64,000 nt of DNA. It comes from Methylobacterium sp. E-045. Its GTDB lineage: Bacteria > Pseudomonadota > Alphaproteobacteria > Rhizobiales > Beijerinckiaceae. Every line of letters begins with the position of its first letter. Position 1 is the stretch's first letter. A model generated the notes under the pieces. It did no database searches, was not told the DNA's origin, and was given only the letters and a program-made list of their open reading frames with translations. The DNA is taken from contig NZ_JAKSYE010000085.1 in the NCBI RefSeq assembly GCF_022829685.1, forward strand, positions 310,001 to 374,000, written 5' to 3'. The position numbers and the translations under genes were made by a program. Positions 62,398 to 64,000 of the stretch are shown here, piece after piece.

Positions 62398-64000
62398 TCA
62401 GACCACGAACGATCCGTTGTCCAGGGGCTGATGGCCCTGGAGGAGAACGGCGAAGTCCGCCGCTCCATCTCCATCGGTGTCACCCTGTACGAGGGTGTTG
62501 CCGCCACCGAACTTCGTGCGCAGTTCGCCCGCCTGGCCCGAGAAGGCGTCCGTCCCGACGAACTGGAAGCCCTGGTCTCCGGCCTGTCCGAGATTCGCAT
62601 CGATCCCGCTGAGATCGATGCGATCGCCCTCGGCGACGTCGAAGTCCTTGATGATGTCGCGTCCGGACACCGCGACGTCGCTGTCGGTGACGGCCTTGAA
62701 CACGAAGGTATCGGCACCGTCGCGGCCGAAGAGGAGATCACGGCCGTCGTCGCCATAGATCGTGTTGTCGCCGGCATTGCCGTAGATCTGATTGCGACCG
62801 ACATTCCCGTTTGCGGTCAGATCGTCCGAACCGTAGAGCACCAGTTTCTCGATGTTGGTTTCCATCGTGTAGCTGACGCTGGACCGAACGGTATCGAAGC
62901 CTTGGCCCGCCTGTTCGATGGCCTGATCACCTGCATCGTCGACCCCGTAAGTGTCGTTCCCGGTTCCGCCACGCATGACGTCCGCGCCGATTCCACCAAC
63001 GAGAACATCGTCTCCATCGCCTGAGTTAAGGCGGTCAGACCCGGCCCCACCGTCGAGACGGTTGTCACCGCTATTGCCGACGAGGCTGTTGTCGCCTTCG
63101 TTGCCAGTGGCGTTGGTACCATCGGATCCGAGAAGGACGACGTTCTCGACGTTGGCGCCAAGAGCGTAATCCACCGCCGATCGGACGGTATCGTTGCCTT
63201 CGTTCGCGCCTTCGATGACCTGATCACCTGCTGCACCGACGACGTACATGTCGTCGCCGGTACCACCAGTCATCACGTCGTCGCCGGCGCCGCCAATGAG
63301 GAGATCGTTTCCACCGCCACCGGTGAGGAGATCATTTCCTTCTCTGCCAGCGAGGCGGTTGTCGGCATTGTTGCCGGTGATGCTGTTGTCCAGCGCGTTG
63401 CCGGTTCCGTCGATGGTGCCGGTGCCGGTGAGCACGAGGTTCTCGACGGTATCGGGCAGGGTGTAGGTGATGGAGGATAGAACGGTGTCGGTGCCTTCGT
63501 CGGCCCCTTCCACCACCGTGTCGCCGAGGGAATCGACGATGTAGCTGTCGTTGCCGAGGCCGCCGATCATGGTGTCGTTACCGGCACCGCCGACAAGGAA
63601 GTCGTTGCCGGTTCCGGCGGTGATCGTGTCGTTGCCCTGACCCGCGTTGTAGTAGAAGTCCTGTCCCGCGCGGAAAGGCGGGAAGAACGTCAGCGCGTCG
63701 TCTCCATCGGTCCCGAGCACGACGCCCTCGAACGTATTGCCGCGCTGGGTGCCTGAGACGAGGTCGCGCACGTCGAAGGTGATGCCCTGCGTTCCGGCAA
63801 CGAAGGTGATGCCCTCATCGTCATAGCGGGAGATGGGGCCGGTCAGGTTTCCGTCCGCATCCTCCGCCTGTACGCGGACGGCGAGCCCGCCATCCTGGTT
63901 CGTCAGACTGCCGGCATCGTTGGTGTTGCCGTTGCCGACCTCGGCCGACGTGAAGGTCAGGCGAACGTTGCCGGCACCGCCGTCGAAGCGATCGAACCGG
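62398..64000 (-). CDS. RTX calcium-binding protein, C-terminal part (5' end outside window)
   Basis: The frame is open from the stop at 62398 to the window edge (534 residues visible). It carries at least four blocks of glycine/aspartate nonapeptides (GGAGNDTMIGGLGNDSYIVD, GGGGNDLLIGGAGDDVMTGG, GGAGSDRLNSGDGDDVLVGG, GNAGDNTIYGDDGRDLLFGR). Between them lie longer ~60-residue repeats of the form GDxVxEGANEGxDTVxSxVxYxL, then ENVVLxG. The end (DNGSFVV) fits an uncleaved type I secretion signal. Calcium-dependent folding outside the cell is expected. Whether it is an adhesin, enzyme or S-layer-like protein depends on the missing part. Confidence 0.9.
   Translation of the reverse strand, partial: RFDRFDGGAGNVRLTFTSAEVGNGNTNDAGSLTNQDGGLAVRVQAEDADGNLTGPISRYDDEGITFVAGTQGITFDVRDLVSGTQRGNTFEGVVLGTDGDDALTFFPPFRAGQDFYYNAGQGNDTITAGTGNDFLVGGAGNDTMIGGLGNDSYIVDSLGDTVVEGADEGTDTVLSSITYTLPDTVENLVLTGTGTIDGTGNALDNSITGNNADNRLAGREGNDLLTGGGGNDLLIGGAGDDVMTGGTGDDMYVVGAAGDQVIEGANEGNDTVRSAVDYALGANVENVVLLGSDGTNATGNEGDNSLVGNSGDNRLDGGAGSDRLNSGDGDDVLVGGIGADVMRGGTGNDTYGVDDAGDQAIEQAGQGFDTVRSSVSYTMETNIEKLVLYGSDDLTANGNVGRNQIYGNAGDNTIYGDDGRDLLFGRDGADTFVFKAVTDSDVAVSGRDIIKDFDVAEGDRIDLSGIDANLGQAGDQGFQFVGTDAFSGQAGELRTKFGGGNTLVQGDTDGDGAADFAVLLQGHQPLDNGSFVV

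Overview
The window is GC-rich DNA from an alphaproteobacterium of the Hyphomicrobiales (Rhizobiales), most likely Methylobacterium or a close relative. The supporting marks are a MucR/Ros regulator, Irr divergent from fabA-fabB-fabI, a NepR/EcfG pair, HWE-type kinases, the tlpA/argH divergent arrangement, an XRE-metK-trmB block, and a group I intron in tRNA-Arg(CCU). The genus is inferred from gene content, not from a search. Most genes look like intact chromosomal genes.

Layout. 1-7.5 kb: oligopeptidase B (cut by the left edge), MucR, a DUF6456-like protein, SufE, a PAS-HisKA_2 kinase with a degenerate ATPase domain, a 2-hydroxyacid dehydrogenase and a secreted SH3 protein. 7.6-11.6 kb: irr and the unsaturated fatty-acid module fabA-fabB-fabI. 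11.6-14.2 kb: an HD-GYP protein, a decayed IS630 transposase and an orphan BrnA-type antitoxin. 14.2-19.1 kb: a five-gene transporter/phosphoesterase operon. 19.3-22.7 kb: two related PepSY-like proteins divergent from a PhoP/PhoQ-type two-component system with a PhoP-box-like repeat. 22.9-35.8 kb: an exopolysaccharide locus (FAD oxidoreductase, GINT1-like protein, Wzz/Wzc-like protein, polymerase, GH5 hydrolase, two GT4 enzymes, flippase, CelD-type acyltransferase). 35.8-36.2 kb: split tRNA-Arg. 36.3-49.4 kb: housekeeping genes (metK, trmB, sodB, murJ, tlpA, argH), an HWE kinase and several secreted proteins of unknown function. 49.4-50.3 kb: nepR-ecfG, the anti-sigma/sigma pair of the general stress response. 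50.7-62.2 kb: MscS, a DHH phosphoesterase, TetR, a zinc-ribbon membrane protein, an SPL-family radical SAM protein, tRNA-Leu(CAG), leuC, a second 2-hydroxyacid dehydrogenase, an AprI/Inh-like protein, trhO and slyX. The right edge cuts an RTX calcium-binding protein.

Two results stand out. First, a tRNA-Arg(CCU) gene is interrupted directly after the anticodon by a 253-nt group I intron with recognisable P1, P7 and terminal G; standard tRNA callers would tend to miss it. Second, there is a possible general-stress circuit: besides nepR-ecfG, exact matches to the EcfG promoter consensus (GGAAC-N16-CGTT) lie just upstream of the degenerate HisKA_2 kinase and of an unannotated 40-residue membrane peptide between fabB and fabI, with one-mismatch versions upstream of mscS and of the transporter operon. 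The response regulator PhyR is not in the window. Functions are read from motifs and context; no database search was possible.
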